Shown here: positions 1 through 13,204 of the stretch, one piece after another | Layout of the letters: every line of letters begins with the position of its first letter | Position numbering within the stretch: position 1 is the stretch's first letter | Position numbers and translations under genes: made by a program | Notes under the pieces: model-generated | The model's database searches: none | What the model saw: only the letters and a program-made list of their open reading frames with translations | Told to the model about the DNA's origin: nothing | Assembly (NCBI GenBank): GCA_026724425.1 | Contig: JAIUCV010000005.1 | Location: 39,157,784-39,221,783 of the forward strand | Source of the DNA: Erythrophleum ivorense | Lineage: Eukaryota > Streptophyta > Magnoliopsida > Fabales > Fabaceae | Direction: 5' to 3' | Length of the DNA: 64,000 nt

Positions 1-599
1 CCTAAGGTTGCTATCCTATAAGCTTGAACAATAATTTTATAAACTTTTCATTTTAGTTAAATTATACAAATGAACAACATTCTTTTGATTTAGTCTTTAA
101 TTTATTAGTAATAACATTTCATTTTGAATTTTAGGCACCAAGTAACCAAGATAATGTATAATCCCCCTTTGAAATTGCAACTTATTCCCCAAATCCTTGT
201 AAAAAGCAATAAGTAGCTTAGACATATTTTAATTGACTTCAAATTATTTCTAACTGTAATTGAATTTATTTTTAATTTCAAAGGCCAATTGGTTTTACTT
301 ATGGATACATACATGTACAGGTCTATATATCTATTAATAAGAGAAAGGGAAAATTTTTAAGAAGAAAAATATTTTTAAAAATGAACAGTGATTAAAAGTT
401 GCCACAAAATTTTCCCTTGGTTTAAGAGTGGGTCCTTTAAATTTCCATTAAATCCATGATTTAATGATGCTTCTCTATCCACCATTAAATTCATGGTGTA
501 ACAATAGTTAAACAAATGGTTTAAAGGTGACTGTTAACTGCTGCTAAGTTTGGTTTGGCAATGGTTATTCCATCAATCCCAAAATGTGACAAAATCCAT
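1..599. other. Unassigned AT-rich sequence
   Basis: No coding signature on either strand and no recognisable repeat end. Two short related segments in inverted-looking context occur near 450-505 (both contain a 'TTAAAT..CATG' core), but they are too short to name an element. It may contain the lost 5' part of the gypsy element whose gag end begins downstream. Confidence 0.4.
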
Positions 600-1067
600 T
601 ACAAATATAGTAACCTTTCCTCACAATAACTCAAACTCTAGTGTCGATTAGGAGCTAACTAGTTTAACTACTATAGTATCTTCTAGCTTGTCAATAAAGA
701 AGTTTACTCTAGTTAAATTAAAAGCTAAAAAGGCTAAGGAATTATGTCACTATTGTGATGGAAAATATAGCCTTACTCATAGTATAAGAGCTCTTATTAT
801 CTATTATTAGGCAAGAAGAAATGGAAAAAGTCATGATGTAGCTTAGTATAGAGAAGGAAAATGAAGCTAATCAAGGTAAGGTAGTCATGATAAAGGAGCC
901 TCCCCCAAAAATTAGCCTGGATACTTTATAAAGCAAATTTGATCCTAAGACTAGTAGGTTAATGGGGAGATACAAAAATAGATGGCTGCCAATATTAGTA
1001 GACACAAGAAGCACATATAATTTCATCAAATTAGGGATAGTAAAAAGATTAAACCTCCCATGTATGG
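600..1067 (+). pseudogene. Ty3/gypsy fragment 1: gag zinc knuckle and first half of protease
   Basis: Degenerate Ty3/gypsy gag-pol. At about 742-786 a zinc knuckle is readable as CHYCDGKYSLTHS, with the last Cys position replaced. At about 985-1067 the retropepsin start reads ILVDTRSTYNFI, followed by a KRLNLP stretch. Gypsy protease normally has D-T/S-G here, so the third catalytic-loop residue is Arg and the enzyme would be dead. Several stops lie between the two domains. The fragment ends at a 5-bp TATGG target site where a solo LTR sits, and the protease resumes at 11182 on the far side. No start codon or 5' LTR is visible. Confidence 0.75.
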
Positions 1068-3548
1068 TGTAATGAACGGTAAATTTCGTAAAATGACAAA
1101 ATGAGTTGTATAAAAGTAAGTCCCTTGAAATGAGCTAGATAATGTCTTAAAAATGTGGGTGGTGTCCTAGGCTCCTAAATAATAATCCTAAACTCAGACA
1201 AAAAGAAAAACAGAGCTAGGATAAGAAAACAAATTGTGACGAAAACTGACAAAATGTAATTATGTTTTCGTAAATATGTGTAATTTTAGGAAAAACACAT
1301 AAGAGGACTTTTTAAATGGAAAATTTGAGTTTCCCAGGGTTCTCAGAGGCCGTAAAAATCATGGGAAGCCCTAGGATCAGTAAAGCCCCTCCAATGTACT
1401 TTTTCTAATGGCGGTGAGCCCGAACTTTGACGGATTTGTTCAAGAAGATTTTAGCTCTGATTTGAGTGATTCCAAAGATATTTTATTAAATTAAGAACCT
1501 CTATTTGTAATGTAAAAGATGGATCTCAAAAGAGAGCTAAAACGAAGCTAAAATAAAGAAGCCCTTATGGAAGGATGAAATTAGAATTTTGAGAAAAGTG
1601 GGCTTCTTAAATGATCCACACACTTCACCCCCTTTCTCCCATATTCTTTAGGTCGACTCCCTCTACCTAAAAAATAGAAAAATAAGGCTCTCTCTTAGGC
1701 ACACCAAGGAGGAGAAGAAAGGAGGAAGAAAATCAAGGAAAAGGTAAGGAAATCCAAGGAATTTCATGCTCTTTTTTCTTCTAATCTTGCTCCTCTCCTT
1801 CCATGCTTTCTTTCTATGGTTTTCTTAAATGGATTGGTTCTGTTTTTGGTCTAAAATAGAGGGGAGAGTTTCAAAATTGGAGAGGAGAATTCAAGCAAGG
1901 GAAGAAGCATTCAAAAAGAGCTAGAAATCCAAGGTAGTTTCTTGTATTTGTTGCTTTTCTTCTTTGCTCCTTGAATGTTTGTATCTCGGCCCAAACTAGA
2001 ACCATAAGAGGGGAGGGAGTTTTGTCTAAAAACAAGAAAGGGACTAGGGTTTTAGGCCATGGAGAAATGGAATATGCCAAGAAATTGTAAGAAAAACTAA
2101 TGAAAATCAAGTTAGGAAAGTGTAGGACTCTTTAGGTTTTGTGAAATCTAATTTACTCTATGAATTTCCTAAGCCATTTAAGCATTCCATTGAGCTCCTA
2201 AAACCTCTAGAAAGCCTCCCAAGTGACTCCCCCTTCAAGGAAAATTTTGAAACTTCAAAACCTCATTCTTGTCTATAAGTTCGACCAAGGCAAGAGCATT
2301 AGGTTAAGGGATGTTTTAATTCATTCTAGCCTTGGTTTGGGACTTCATAAGATAGGAGAAGGTAGAAGGAACCCTTGGAAAAAATTTAGGAGCCTTGGTT
2401 TGTGGTATCCATAATGGAGCCTTATGAAGTAACTTGTGTTTAAACTTATGTAAATGAATGTGTTAAGGCTCAAAGGACCTTGAATAAGGTTAAGAGGCCT
2501 AGAGATGAAAAGAGGATAGAGCTTAGAACTTGAATTGTGAAGGTTGCTTCAGTAGGCCAATTATGAAAACATTATGTCACTTGTAGAATTAAGTATGTTT
2601 CTAAGAATGAAATTGGTGTCTTGGCTTACTTCAAGGGTATAATGCTGTGCTATTTATGATGCTTAGGCCAAGAGAACACCAACTCACCTAGGTGTATGAG
2701 TGGCTCATCGTGCAACCCTCAAAATAAAACTAGGTTGATAAAATATGTAGTTAATGGCACAACCTAGGTCATCTTCCTTGGAATTGGAGTTCAATGTTTA
2801 ATTGAGTTTTCTAAATGCTAAAAGATTATAAAAACTTTTAAACTAAGGGGGGTTTTGATTGAATTAAACTAACCTAAAACTAAATTGAATTAAAATTTCT
2901 AATTGCTACCTAATTATATGGATTATGGGTGAAAGATGGACTTGTGACTAGCTTTGGATTCGTCCCTTGGTATCCACTATCCTTATCCTAATCCAATTGT
3001 GATTAATTCTGGCCTAAGAGTTCCTAATTGTGTTCATAACAAATTATCTTGGGTTACCACTTAAGAATCAAGAGATTAACGATCTAATGTTGAATTAAAA
3101 CCTCAACTCCACATTAAATTGTTAATTCTTGTTTTTAAGATCAATGAACACCTAATTTAATTGATTAACTAATTAATTAGCCTTTGAATCATCATCCTAA
3201 AATGTTTAATTAACCAACTAAACACTAAGGAATCTTCAAATTAAACATTCAAGCACATAATCTCACTCATGTATTTTATCGAACACCTCCGAAGCACACA
3301 TGGGAAATTAGATAATATTGAAATTAATCAATGTCTAATCAGATCAATTAATCAACAAAAAGACTTCTTAATTAGTATCTAACCAGTCACTAATTATAAT
3401 TACACGAATTCCTTATCAAATATAACTTAACTAAGATGATATATGAAAGAGAAAAAGTATAGGAAAATAGAGAAGTCTTAGCCAAAAATTCTGAATTTTT
3501 CTCCATGGATTCAAGCTTACACCAAGGTCTTCTTCCTTGCTAGTCACA

Positions 3549-3790
3549 GATGGATTAGAACTTCATGGGATGGTAGAGATGGATGGAAGATGGAATGGAG
3601 GTGATGGATGAATGGGTGGACGTGAGATGGGGTGGAGTATGGATGGATGGAATGCCGCCGAATGAATGATTAAATAGGCGAATACCATGAAGTTGCGTGA
3701 ATGGAATGGAATCTCAGGCGTTTTCTGCGAATATATGGAGGCGTGAGATGGGTGGATTCGAATGGAGTGGATCAAGGGTGTGAATCACGT
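3549..3790. repeat. GATGGA/GAATGGA-rich degenerate minisatellite
   Basis: A purine-rich tract inside the 2.8-kb insertion with many imperfect copies of GATGG, GAATGG and GGATGGA. The unit is irregular (5-7 bases). It may have grown by slippage and could be used to recognise other copies of this LTR. Confidence 0.6.
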
Positions 3791-3847
3791 ATCTGATGAA
3801 TGGATTGGCGTGATTTTATTTCTCGCGTGGTTTTTTTTAAGTGATTC

Positions 3848-4759
3848 CACGTGCTTCTCTTCAGCTCTTCTCCACGAATTCATTCTTCCTTCTTGTGTTT
3901 ATGAATGTGGGCCCCACTCCCTTTATTTTAATATATTCCACATGAATTCCTGCCTTTTTGACGTCATTTTTTTCTCATTTTGGCTCTCAGCTCATGCTTC
4001 GAATCTGCTCCTTACTTCTCTTCGTTCTCATCTCCCATTCCACGTAAATCTCAAGCTGCATGCTTCATGTTTCTTTTCCCATTTTTCATGTGGCCATGGC
4101 TTCTTGTTTCAGCTAAGTTGCTTGCTTTTCTTTTCTGTTGTAGCCATTTTAGCAATCACGTCAGCTCTAGCATCTTCCTTCCCACTTATTTGCTCGAGTT
4201 TGTGAGCTGCTGTCCGTGGCACTTCTTCCTTCTTCTTCAAGTTCAAATGAGTGTGTACATGTGGCAACCTCTTTCTCCACTAAACCCCATGGCTAGCTTC
4301 TATTCTTCTTCATCATTCAGCTCATGACAATCTAGCTCAACAAGCATTTATTTCCTTCTTCGGTTCCAACCATAACCAACTCGTGCAACCCATAGCTTTT
4401 CCAGCTGACCTTCTTTTCCACATGAAACTCTCATCAAAATGTTCTTCTTTTCAAGCTCAAGTGTGCAGCTTCTTCACTTCATTCTCAAAGCATAAGAACC
4501 CATGGCTTTTCTGCCTCTTCGTGCACCATTCAGCTCATGTTTCTCGCCTGAACTCCAGCCCACGTACTGCTAAGCTTCTTCACGTGGTTCAAGCTTATTT
4601 TCAGCGTCACTTTCACGTGCCTACAAGTTATGCTTCTTCATGCGTTTTGCTTTCTCTGTTCAGCTATCGTGTCTTCCCACATGAACTACTTCTGTGTGTT
4701 GTTCTCTTCATCTCCATTTGCTTGCTTTCTCCAGCTCCCAAGCTTCATTAATCCACGTG
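3848..4759. promoter_or_regulatory. G-box (CACGTG) cluster in the 2.8-kb LTR
   Basis: Four exact CACGTG palindromes lie at 3848-3853, 4581-4586, 4614-4619 and 4754-4759, and further ACGT cores occur near 4040, 4561, 4846 and 4976. G-boxes bind bZIP and bHLH factors in plants. Their density in the U3-like part of an LTR suggests a stress- or light-responsive enhancer, but that is inference from motif content only. Confidence 0.4.
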
Positions 4760-5817
4760 TTCTTTAGCTCCTTATTTCAGCTCATACATCTTGTTTCTGA
4801 ACCTCTATTTCAGCTGTAGCTCGTGGATGGTTCTCTTCTCCTTTGCCACGTACTCCTTACACTTAAGCTGATGTGGTCATCTCACAATCCATTGCATCTT
4901 CTTAATCATGTTAGAAACTTCCTTCAGCTCACTAACTCGAAGCTTCATGCATGGTTCTGCTTTACACTTCTTTCCACGTTAGCTTTTCTTGTTAGAACCT
5001 GTGGCTATGCATGTGCATGTATGTGTGGCATGCTTGCTCCTTCTTGCAGCTCCCTCTATTTAATCTCGTGCCATCCATGTGAGCTCATTTAACCTTGTTT
5101 CTTTGCTTCTGCATGTGTATGTTTGGCAGCCCTTCATGCTTAATGCAAATCCCTTCTTCGTGTTCTGCTTCCATGCCATATAAATCTCGAGCTACATATT
5201 TCTTCCCAGCAACTCCTCTAGCTAAGAGAGTGTGTTGCTTCATTTAATTCTTAGCGCCAATTATATATTAAAATTCTGCATGGAAAGAGTGGGAAAAATC
5301 AAATAAGAATATTCACAAGTATTATTTAAGATAAATTTAAGCATTAAAAACTAATAATTTGCAAATAAATTTCTAAAATATAGAAATGGCCACTAAAATA
5401 AAATCTTATCTAATTGAAGTCTTAGAGCCATATTTAATCATTAAAATACCTAAGTTAGGAGAATTAAAACATATAAAAATCATGGTTATCAGTGTACTTG
5501 TAGAACTAAAAAAGGGAAGAAAAAAGATCAAGAAAAGTTTGCATAAGCTCAAGGTAGCTCTCCATCTCATTCTCCTTGCATTCTTATGTGCATATGTATG
5601 TTATTGAGTGCTTGTGTGTGCTCTTATGACTAGATAGCATGCCATTTGATGTCTTGATATCGCATTGGTACCAATGTGTCTTCTTGAATGGTTTTGGTTG
5701 TAGACATGGCTTATAAGGGTGAGATGATGCCAAAAATCCTTTAATGTGGGTGAGGAGATGCCAAAAGTCTCATGGCATGGGTGAGACAAGGTCAAAAGTC
5801 TCTTGGATTGGTGAGGC

Positions 5818-8800
5818 TGTAACGTCCAATTTTTCGTTAAACGATAAAAATGAGTACGTTTTCAAAACAAATCCCCCGAAATGAATTAGTTAAGGTCTCA
5901 AAAAATTTGAATAACATTCTAGACTCCTAAAAATGAGAATCCCAGGCTTAGACAGAAAGAAAAATAAAGCTAGAATAAAGAAATGAAATTTAACGAAAGA
6001 CTTACGAAACGTAATGGCATTTTCATAATTTTAAGCAAATTTTAGAATTCACCCAGGAGGGCTTTTTAAATGAAAATTTTAAGTTCTCTAGGGTTCTCAG
6101 AGGCTCTGAAAACCATGGGAAGCCCTGTGACAGTTAAAACCCCTCCGGTGGACGTTTTCCAATGTTAGTGTACCTAAATTTTGATGGGTTCGTTCGAAAA
6201 AGTTTTAACTCCAGTTTAAATGATTTCAAAGGCATTTTATTAAATTGAGAATCTAAATTTTATAATGGAAAAGACGGTTCTAAAAAAGGAGCTAAAATGA
6301 ATTAGAAACAAAAATACCAAAAACGATGGGCAAAATAAAAATTTTTGAAAAGTCTTTCTTGCTCCACCTATATATATAGGGCGCCCCACTCTCCCACTCA
6401 TTTAGCTTCATATGTTTCTGCCCCAAAACAAAGATAAAACCCTAGGAGAGTAGCGCACAAGAGGAAGATGAAGAGGAGGAGAAATCAAAGCTAAAAGGTA
6501 TGGATTTTTAGTAGTTTTTCATGCTCTTTCCTTTCCAAACCTCTTCTCCTTCATTCTCCTTTATTTCCTATGATTATATTGAAGTATATGGATATATTTT
6601 AAGGGAGAAATTAAGGGAACATTTTGGATTTGAAGAAAGGAGGCCAAAGAAGGGAAGATTCAAGTGAGAAAACAAGAAAAAATAAGGTAATTTCTTCTTC
6701 CATGCTAGCTACCTCTTACTCCTCTTCTCCCCATGTTTTGTCGCACTCAAGAAGAAATAGGAGGGCTTGGATTTTAGGTAGAACCAAGGATGAATCTTAG
6801 TAAAAAGAGTGTGGAGAATAAGAATATGCAAAGAGAATTAACAAATAACTATGGAAATTCAAGATAGAAATTCTAAGGTTTCATGTGTTCCTTGTAAAAT
6901 CTGACTTGATACCTTAATTTCTATGCCTAAATAAAAGTTTAAATGAGCTCTTAAGATCTCTAGAAGTCTCCCCATGCACTTCCTCCATCAAGAAAATAAA
7001 ACAAAGTCCATGAAGGCCATTATGCTTCCTAGTCTCGACCTAAGAGGTTTTGAATACCTATGGAGAGTTTTAAATTTTTCTAAACCCATTTTTGAGTCAT
7101 ATATGATGGATAAAAATGAAGGGAAGCCTTGGAAAAAATTTAGGAAGCCTAGAGAATAAATTAGTGCCTTATGTTCCATAATATGACCTAAAAAAGCAAC
7201 ATGTAGTTAGACTCTTTGTTTTAATTGTGTGATGACTCTAAGAGGCTTAAAAGGAGTAAAAAATCATATATGAAAGGAAAGAATGGAGCCTAGAATTTAT
7301 TTGATGGGTGTTGCTTCATTAGGTGCATTCTTGGAACCATAAAAGGGTTTATAGACTAAGTTAGTGTTCAAGGAAGATATGTAGCCTTAAAATTAATTCC
7401 ATGAACCTAATTGGCTTCCATAAATTGTGTTTAGGCCAAGAGAAATCATTCACATACCTTTGTGTGTGTGAGGCCGAGGAAGGAAGAGCAAATTCAAGGA
7501 GAAAAGTGTATGGTTGCATCCAAAGTAGCTCACTCCTCCTTCTCTTATGCATGAATGTATGCTTGGCTTGTCTTTAAATGTGTACATGTGTATTTTAAGT
7601 CATAAAAAATGTTCTAGTATGAGCTCTTACTCCATGGTACCATGATGATGCATTATGTTTTTAAATGATGTTTATAATGCTTGCTTTGGTTTGTTTGAGT
7701 GTGGTGAAACCAAGAACCCTTAGTCATGGTGAGGATGAGCCAAGAACCTTTTAAAGTTTAGTTGAAACAAAGCAAAGAGTCTCCCAAAAGTGAGATTGAC
7801 TCTTAAGAGTAAGGTTGAGTCAAAATCCTCTTAAGAAATGGGTGAGGCAAGTCCAAAATCCACAAGTAAATAAGTGAGGCTAATCCACTTACTTGGCAAA
7901 CCTTTATATGCTATGTATGACTTGTTCAAATGTTGAAAATGTCTCTTGAATGATATCACATGTAAATATGCTCATGCATGCATTTGCAAGACTTGTTTTG
8001 CATCTTTTATGTGTGATTGAAAGGGAGATGAGCTATTAGAATTTTTTGAATCTCATTCCCTCCTCTCTAATGTTCTAACATGCTAGGTGGACTAAGAGAA
8101 GAGGGAAATGGAAGCCAACCACTTGACAGATGAGAATATGACATCAAAGTGCATAGATTTTGTTACTTTAAGGCTATATGAATGGCGAATATGTAATCAA
8201 TGATTGTATATGTAAAATGATGTTATGAAGATGTATAATTATGCTAATGTATCATGTACAAATGAAGTTTAAGGTTGTGTGTATAAAAATGTATATTTTG
8301 GACATGTAATGGCAAATTTGCATTATGGAAATACATGTATAAATGGAAGTGAAATGATCAAATTGAGATGCATGAGGTTTAGGACCACTTAGGCAATTCA
8401 TACAAGTCATATTCATGCTTTTAAACTTGCCCAAGAGGTGCCAAACATCAAGAAAGACCATTTGGGCACATTTGCTATCTAATATGGAGCAAAATTGACC
8501 ATATTGAAAACTTATACCACTTTTATCCAAATGAGCTCTTCTTGATCTAAAATTTGGCATGCATCTAGAGCTTGTTAAAAAAATTTTGGTAAGCTAAAGT
8601 GCAGAATTTTCAGAGGTCTATGGAATATTTGATGAATTTTTAAAGTTGAAAAAAATCTAAAATTGGTTTAGTGTACTATTCACACTGGTCCGAAAATAAA
8701 TTATGTCACTCATAGGGCAAATGCTATCCAATTGCCACAAAATTTTATATGGAGAAACTAGACTTTCCCAGTGACTTGTACCGACTAGAAGCACCTCATT

Positions 8801-9504
8801 TAGATGTCTAGAGAGGGAGATAGGAATGTTTAAAATTTTTATCTAGTATCAGGCATCCAAACTGACCTAGGTTATTATTTGATTAGTTTTTGAGGTCTAA
8901 GCATGCCTAAATTATTCTGGAGTTATTTTTTTCCTCTAGCTAACATCCTTAGATTTTCATATTGGTATCATTTGAATGGATTGGATTTTTGTGAAATTAA
9001 TTAACATTTTTAAAGTTTATAGTAGAAAGCTGTATCAATACCAATAGCCAGTTAGACCTCTGCGCCTTTTCAAATTTCAAACATTTTTTGTGTGATGTTT
9101 CATAGCCTAGACATATTTTTAAATAAAGTAGACATTTTTAGCTTTCTAGAATGGCAAAGATTACATGATTTTGATTTTTTTAGAATTAGTTATGACTTTC
9201 CAAAATTTGTGACAAAAAAGGCAAAATTCTGGCTGAAATAGCAACTATGAATTTTATGTATTCCTTTTCCTTGCACGAGCTCTAGGCCAATTTTGGTGAT
9301 GGAAATAAGTTGTATCCATGTAATTAAATGTGAGAATGTGATACATGAGCTCATATGGTCCACAAAATGCTGAATGAAAATTTTATACGCTACGCAACTC
9401 AAAGAAATTTATTATTTTAATGTAATTTTTCTTAGCCCTTCATGAATTGCATGATATAAGGTATGAAGGCAACATGAAATAAGCTAGAAATATATGGTGT
9501 TATA
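5818..9504 (+). mobile_element. Solo LTR, copy 2 of the 3.6-kb family
   Basis: Begins TGTAACGTCC and ends ATATATGGTGTTATA, flanked by a perfect GAGGC duplication (5813-5817 and 9505-9509). The host sequence on both sides is LTR copy 1, and it reads continuously across the site when compared with copies 4 and 6. The terminal CA has become TA, a C-to-T change typical of methylated repeats. It carries the B-type 5' half with a TATA box, and the common 3' end containing an ATACGCTACGCAA motif. Length is 3,687 bp with no coding content. Confidence 0.9.
6369..6379 (+). promoter_or_regulatory. TATA box of LTR copy 2
   Basis: TATATATATAGG followed at once by GGCGCC and a CT-rich CACTCTCCCACTC stretch. 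The same layout recurs at 13196 in copy 3 and on the - strand near 31190 in copy 7, which supports a conserved LTR promoter. Confidence 0.6.
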
Positions 9505-11181
9505 GAGGCCAATTCAAAAAGTCCCTAGGTCAAGGGTGAGGCAAATCCAAAAGTTCTAGAAATGGGGTAAGATAAAACCAAAAGTCCCTAGAGTATATTC
9601 TTGAATTTGATTGGAAATGGTGGCATGAAAGTGTGGAGTTACATGCTTTAAGTTTGAATCATTATTCATACTTATGCCTTTGATGTATGTATGCCATGAA
9701 TGTATGTGTGAATGGGTGTGTGAGCTATTAAGATTTCATGAATCTCATTCCCCTTCCCTCTTCCATCTTAAAATGTCTAGGTGGTGCTCAAGACCAAAGG
9801 AATGCAAGCCAAGGGACTTAATATGTCATACTTTGTTAGTTATGTAATTCAAATTGGAATTTTACATCAAAGTGAGTTTATACATATTATTTTTGGGATG
9901 TAAGACCATGAGTTATTGTAATATGATGTTTGGATATTGTGTAGACCTTATGTAACATTAAAACAAGGGAAATGTGAATTTTGCATCTTGAATAGCTTAT
10001 GGTTGCTAGTGTATTATTGGGTATAGAATGGTCAAATGGGGATGCATGGTGTTTGGGACCATTTAGACTGCTCCTGCAATTGGTATTTGTGCTTTTAAAC
10101 TTGCCCAAGAGGTGCCAAATCCAAAAGGAAGTCATTTGGACTAAGTTGATACCTCATATGAAGCAAAAGTGACTATTTTGTGGAGTTGTGTCACTTTCTA
10201 TTCAAATGAGCTCTTCTTGGTTTGAAATTTAGCATGCATCTAGATCTTGTTGAGAGCTTTTTGGGAAGCTAAAGTTGGTATTATTTAGAGATATGAGAAA
10301 TATTTAGCAAATTTTTTAAGTTGGTTGAATTTTCAAAATTTGCTGCTGGCACTATTCATTTAGTCTAAAATGAATCTTTGTCAGTCATAGGGCAAACGAT
10401 GTCCAATTGTTATGAAATTTTATAGGGTGAAACTAAACTTTTCCAGTGACCTGTACCAACTAGAAGCACCCCATTTAGATGTCTAGAGAGTGAGATATGA
10501 ATTTTTGAAGTTTCTATTTTGTTCTAGGTGCACCTCCAGACCCTTAGCACTATTCCATTGAAATTTTAGGTCTGAATGCTCTTTGATTGATCTAGAACTA
10601 TTTTTTTCCTCTAGTTAATATCTTTATATTTCTAAATTGGCATAGTTTTCATGGATTGGATTGTTTTAGAATTAATTATGAATTTCCAAAATTTATATCA
10701 GTAATCTATATCAGTGTTTCTGAACAACTTGACCTTTGTGCCTTTTCTGATGTCAAGCAAGGTCCAGATGAGATGTTTATGGATGGGAATTATTTTTAGT
10801 GTAAATTTAACATCCTAATATTTCTAACAAGCTATGGTTTGCTTGATTTTAATTTTTTTAGAATTAGTTATGATTTTTCAAAGGAACCCCTGAAGTCTAC
10901 CACCATGCTGTCAGAAGGGAAATTGTGGAATTTGGGTTTCTTGAGTTTGAAACTGTGGATTGTGTAATGTTTTGAGTTATTTATGACTTGTACAAGTGGA
11001 AAATAAGTAGAATGTTATTGAGAAATTCATAGGGCCTATATAACACAAGATGGAATTTTTGAACCATAACATAATGCATTTATATTGCATTATTCTCATA
11101 ATTTGCTTGGTTGCTTACTATGGATGTACACAAACTACCTTAAATAAGAAGATATAATGGTAGAAAATATATGGTATGACA

Positions 11182-12655
11182 TATGGAGATTAAAGAGTTC
11201 AAAGTGGGGACTAGTAGTGGAAAACAACTTTCTTATAATTCCAAACATTAATAAGTTAAACTTAAGGTGTAAGGACAATGTTTTGACATTGACTTTCATG
11301 TACTACCCATGGAAGGCACTAATTTGATGCTTGGTGTATAGTGGAGCAAATGAGGCCAGTAACTTTCAATTTTAAGGACCTTGCTATAACCTTTGATATA
11401 GGGAGCAAAAGACTTCAATGGCAAGGGGAGAAACTAATGTAAACCAAATATACCCTCTAACCCTTCTCTAAGAAATTGACCATAAATAATGTAGTAGCCT
11501 TATTATATCAACTACAAGTAAGTATTAAAACAAAGGCCAATGGTAGTAGGGAGCTAAGTGAAGAGGTAAAGCATACCCTCTAACCCTTTTCCAAGGTGAA
11601 TGTCAAACTATATAGATATCTCCATTTCTTTTAAAAAAATTTAGAGATTCAGAGATTAGTCTAATAAATGTTGTAAATGGGAATTATACAAGAAATTCAA
11701 AATGCCATTTAATCTCCTATCCTTTTAGTGAAGAAGAAAGATAGACCTTAAAGATTCTATGTGGATTATAGGGAATTGAATGTTATCGCTGTTTAAAACA
11801 AATTTTCAATTCTTATTGTTTGTGAAATACTAGATTAGTTACAAAGCCACTATTTTCCCAAAGTTAGACTCAAGGTATGGGTATCATCAAATAAGAATCG
11901 CAACCAAAGACATTCTAAATACTACTTTTAGGACTCATCAAGGGAACTTTAAGTTCTTAGTTGCATCATTTGGCTTAACCAATGCCCTTACAACTTTTTA
12001 AGTTCCTATGAACAAGTAGTATCAACCATTTTTTTAGGAAGTTTATAACTATCTTCTTCAATGACATCCTCATTTACAATTCCATAGTCAAGAACACCAC
12101 AACATGTTTAGAAAGTATTACAAGATAATGCCTTATATGTAAATTATTAAAGTGTGTGTTTTACCAACCTTAAGTGGAGTATTAAAGCATCATTCTAAAC
12201 CAATGTACATGCTATTCTTAAAAAGATCAAGGCCATGATAGAGTGACCTATTTTAAGGAACCTTAAACAATTAAGAGGCTTCCTCATATTGACAAGATAT
12301 TATGGAAAGCTCATCAAGAGCTATCCCAAATTGCTCATCCTTTCACTAAATTACTTAAGAAAAATTGTTTCTAATGGGCTTAATTAGCTTGTGAGTCAGT
12401 GCAAGAAAGAATGATTCAAACTCCAATATTGTGACTTCCCAACCTTAACAAGGAATTTACAATAGAAACAGATGCTTTTGGTTTGGAAATAAGGGCTGTG
12501 TTCATTTAAGAAGGGCATCCTATAGCATAGTTCAATAGTAAGCTGAGTAAAAAAATGTTGACAACATCCACTTGTGTGAAGGAACTTTATGCTAGTACAT
12601 AAGTTATCTTACAATGGAGGCATTATTTATTAAGTCACAAGTTTTTCATCATCAC
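11182..12655 (+). pseudogene. Ty3/gypsy fragment 2: protease end, reverse transcriptase and start of RNase H
   Basis: Resumes the protease interrupted at 1067; the LPMEGTNLMLGV block at about 11300 is the typical gypsy protease C-terminus. RT follows: a VDYRELN block near 11,760, a FPKLDSRYGYHQIRI block near 11,860, a FKFLVASFGLTNA block near 11,950, and a degenerate active site FFNDILIY near 12,055 in which the first Asp of the usual DD is Asn. The RT connection (LKQLRGF near 12,270) and the RNase H start (TIETDAFG near 12,460) are readable. Stops occur throughout and the frame changes, so nothing here is translatable. The piece ends where LTR copy 3 enters RNase H. Confidence 0.85.
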
Positions 12656-13195
12656 TATAATATCCGATTTTCGTTAAAGGACGAAAACGGGCACGTTTTC
12701 AAAGCAAGTCCCTTGAAATGAATTAATTAAGGTCCCAAAAAATTTGAGTAACATTCTAGACTCCTAAAAATGAGAATCCTAGACTCAAATGGAAAGAAAA
12801 ATGGAGCTAGAATGAAGAAACAAAATTTAATAGAAAACTTACGAAATGTAATAGCATTTTCGTAATTTTGGAATCCACATAAGAGGGCTTTTTAAATGAA
12901 ATTTTTAAGTTCTTCGGGGTTCTCAGAGGCCCTGAAAATTATGGAAAGCCCCAGGACAGTTAAAACCCCTCCTGTGAACGTTTTCCAACGTCGATGTACT
13001 CAAACTTTGACAAATTCGTTCAGGAAGGTTTTAGCTCCAATTTGAATGATTCCAAAGATATTTTACTAAATTGGGAACCTAAATGTTATAGTGGAAAAGA
13101 CAGTTCTCAAAAAGGAGCTAAAATGAATTAGAAACAAAAATGCCAAAAATAAAAGACAAAATGGGAATTTTTGAAAAGTATTTCTTCCTCCCACC

Positions 13196-13204
13196 TATAA
13201 ATAG
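13196..13204 (+). promoter_or_regulatory. TATA box of LTR copy 3
   Basis: TATAAATAG followed by GTGGCGCC and a CTCTCCCACTC tract, in the same position as in copy 2. Confidence 0.6.

Larger units (their letters stand above)
2697..5491 (+). mobile_element. Solo LTR or LTR-like insertion of a second family (2.8 kb)
   Basis: Inserted in LTR copy 1. It begins TGAGTGGCTCATCG, ends CATGGTTATCA and is flanked by GTGTA on both sides (2692-2696 and 5492-5496), a perfect 5-bp TSD. The unit has TG...CA ends and no coding domain. Several long open frames within it are compositional: the region 3830-5250 is a CTTCTT/AGCTCA-rich, stop-poor tract. A TATAAAT-like box occurs at about 5179. Strand is assigned from TG..CA polarity and the position of that box near the 3' end. 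Orientation and clade are uncertain. Confidence 0.75.
1068..11181 (+). mobile_element. Solo LTR, copy 1 of the 3.6-kb TGTAAC/T family, with two nested insertions
   Basis: Begins TGTAATGAACGG and ends ATGGTATGACA, flanked by a perfect 5-bp duplication TATGG (1063-1067 and 11182-11186). Removing the nested elements at 2697-5491 and 5818-9504 (each with its TSD) leaves about 3.6 kb, the usual size of this family. There is no PBS, polypurine tract or coding domain, so it is best read as a solo LTR left by LTR-LTR recombination. It interrupts the protease domain of the gypsy element. The last part (about 10,870-11,181) differs from the 3' ends of the other copies. Alternative: a non-autonomous LTR-like element with no internal region. 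Confidence 0.85.

Noticed and set aside
3762..4751. Long overlapping + strand open frames of 115-147 codons
   Set aside because: They lie in the CTTCTT/AGCTCA-rich tract of a TSD-flanked LTR, in more than one overlapping frame, with Ser/Phe/Leu-dominated composition and no domain. They are compositional.
6974..7179. Similar short frames in LTR copies 2, 3 and 7 (e.g. 6988-7179, 17417-17608, 30382-30576)
   Set aside because: They resemble each other because the copies are paralogous, but the frames lie antisense or shift relative to one another and no selection signature is apparent.
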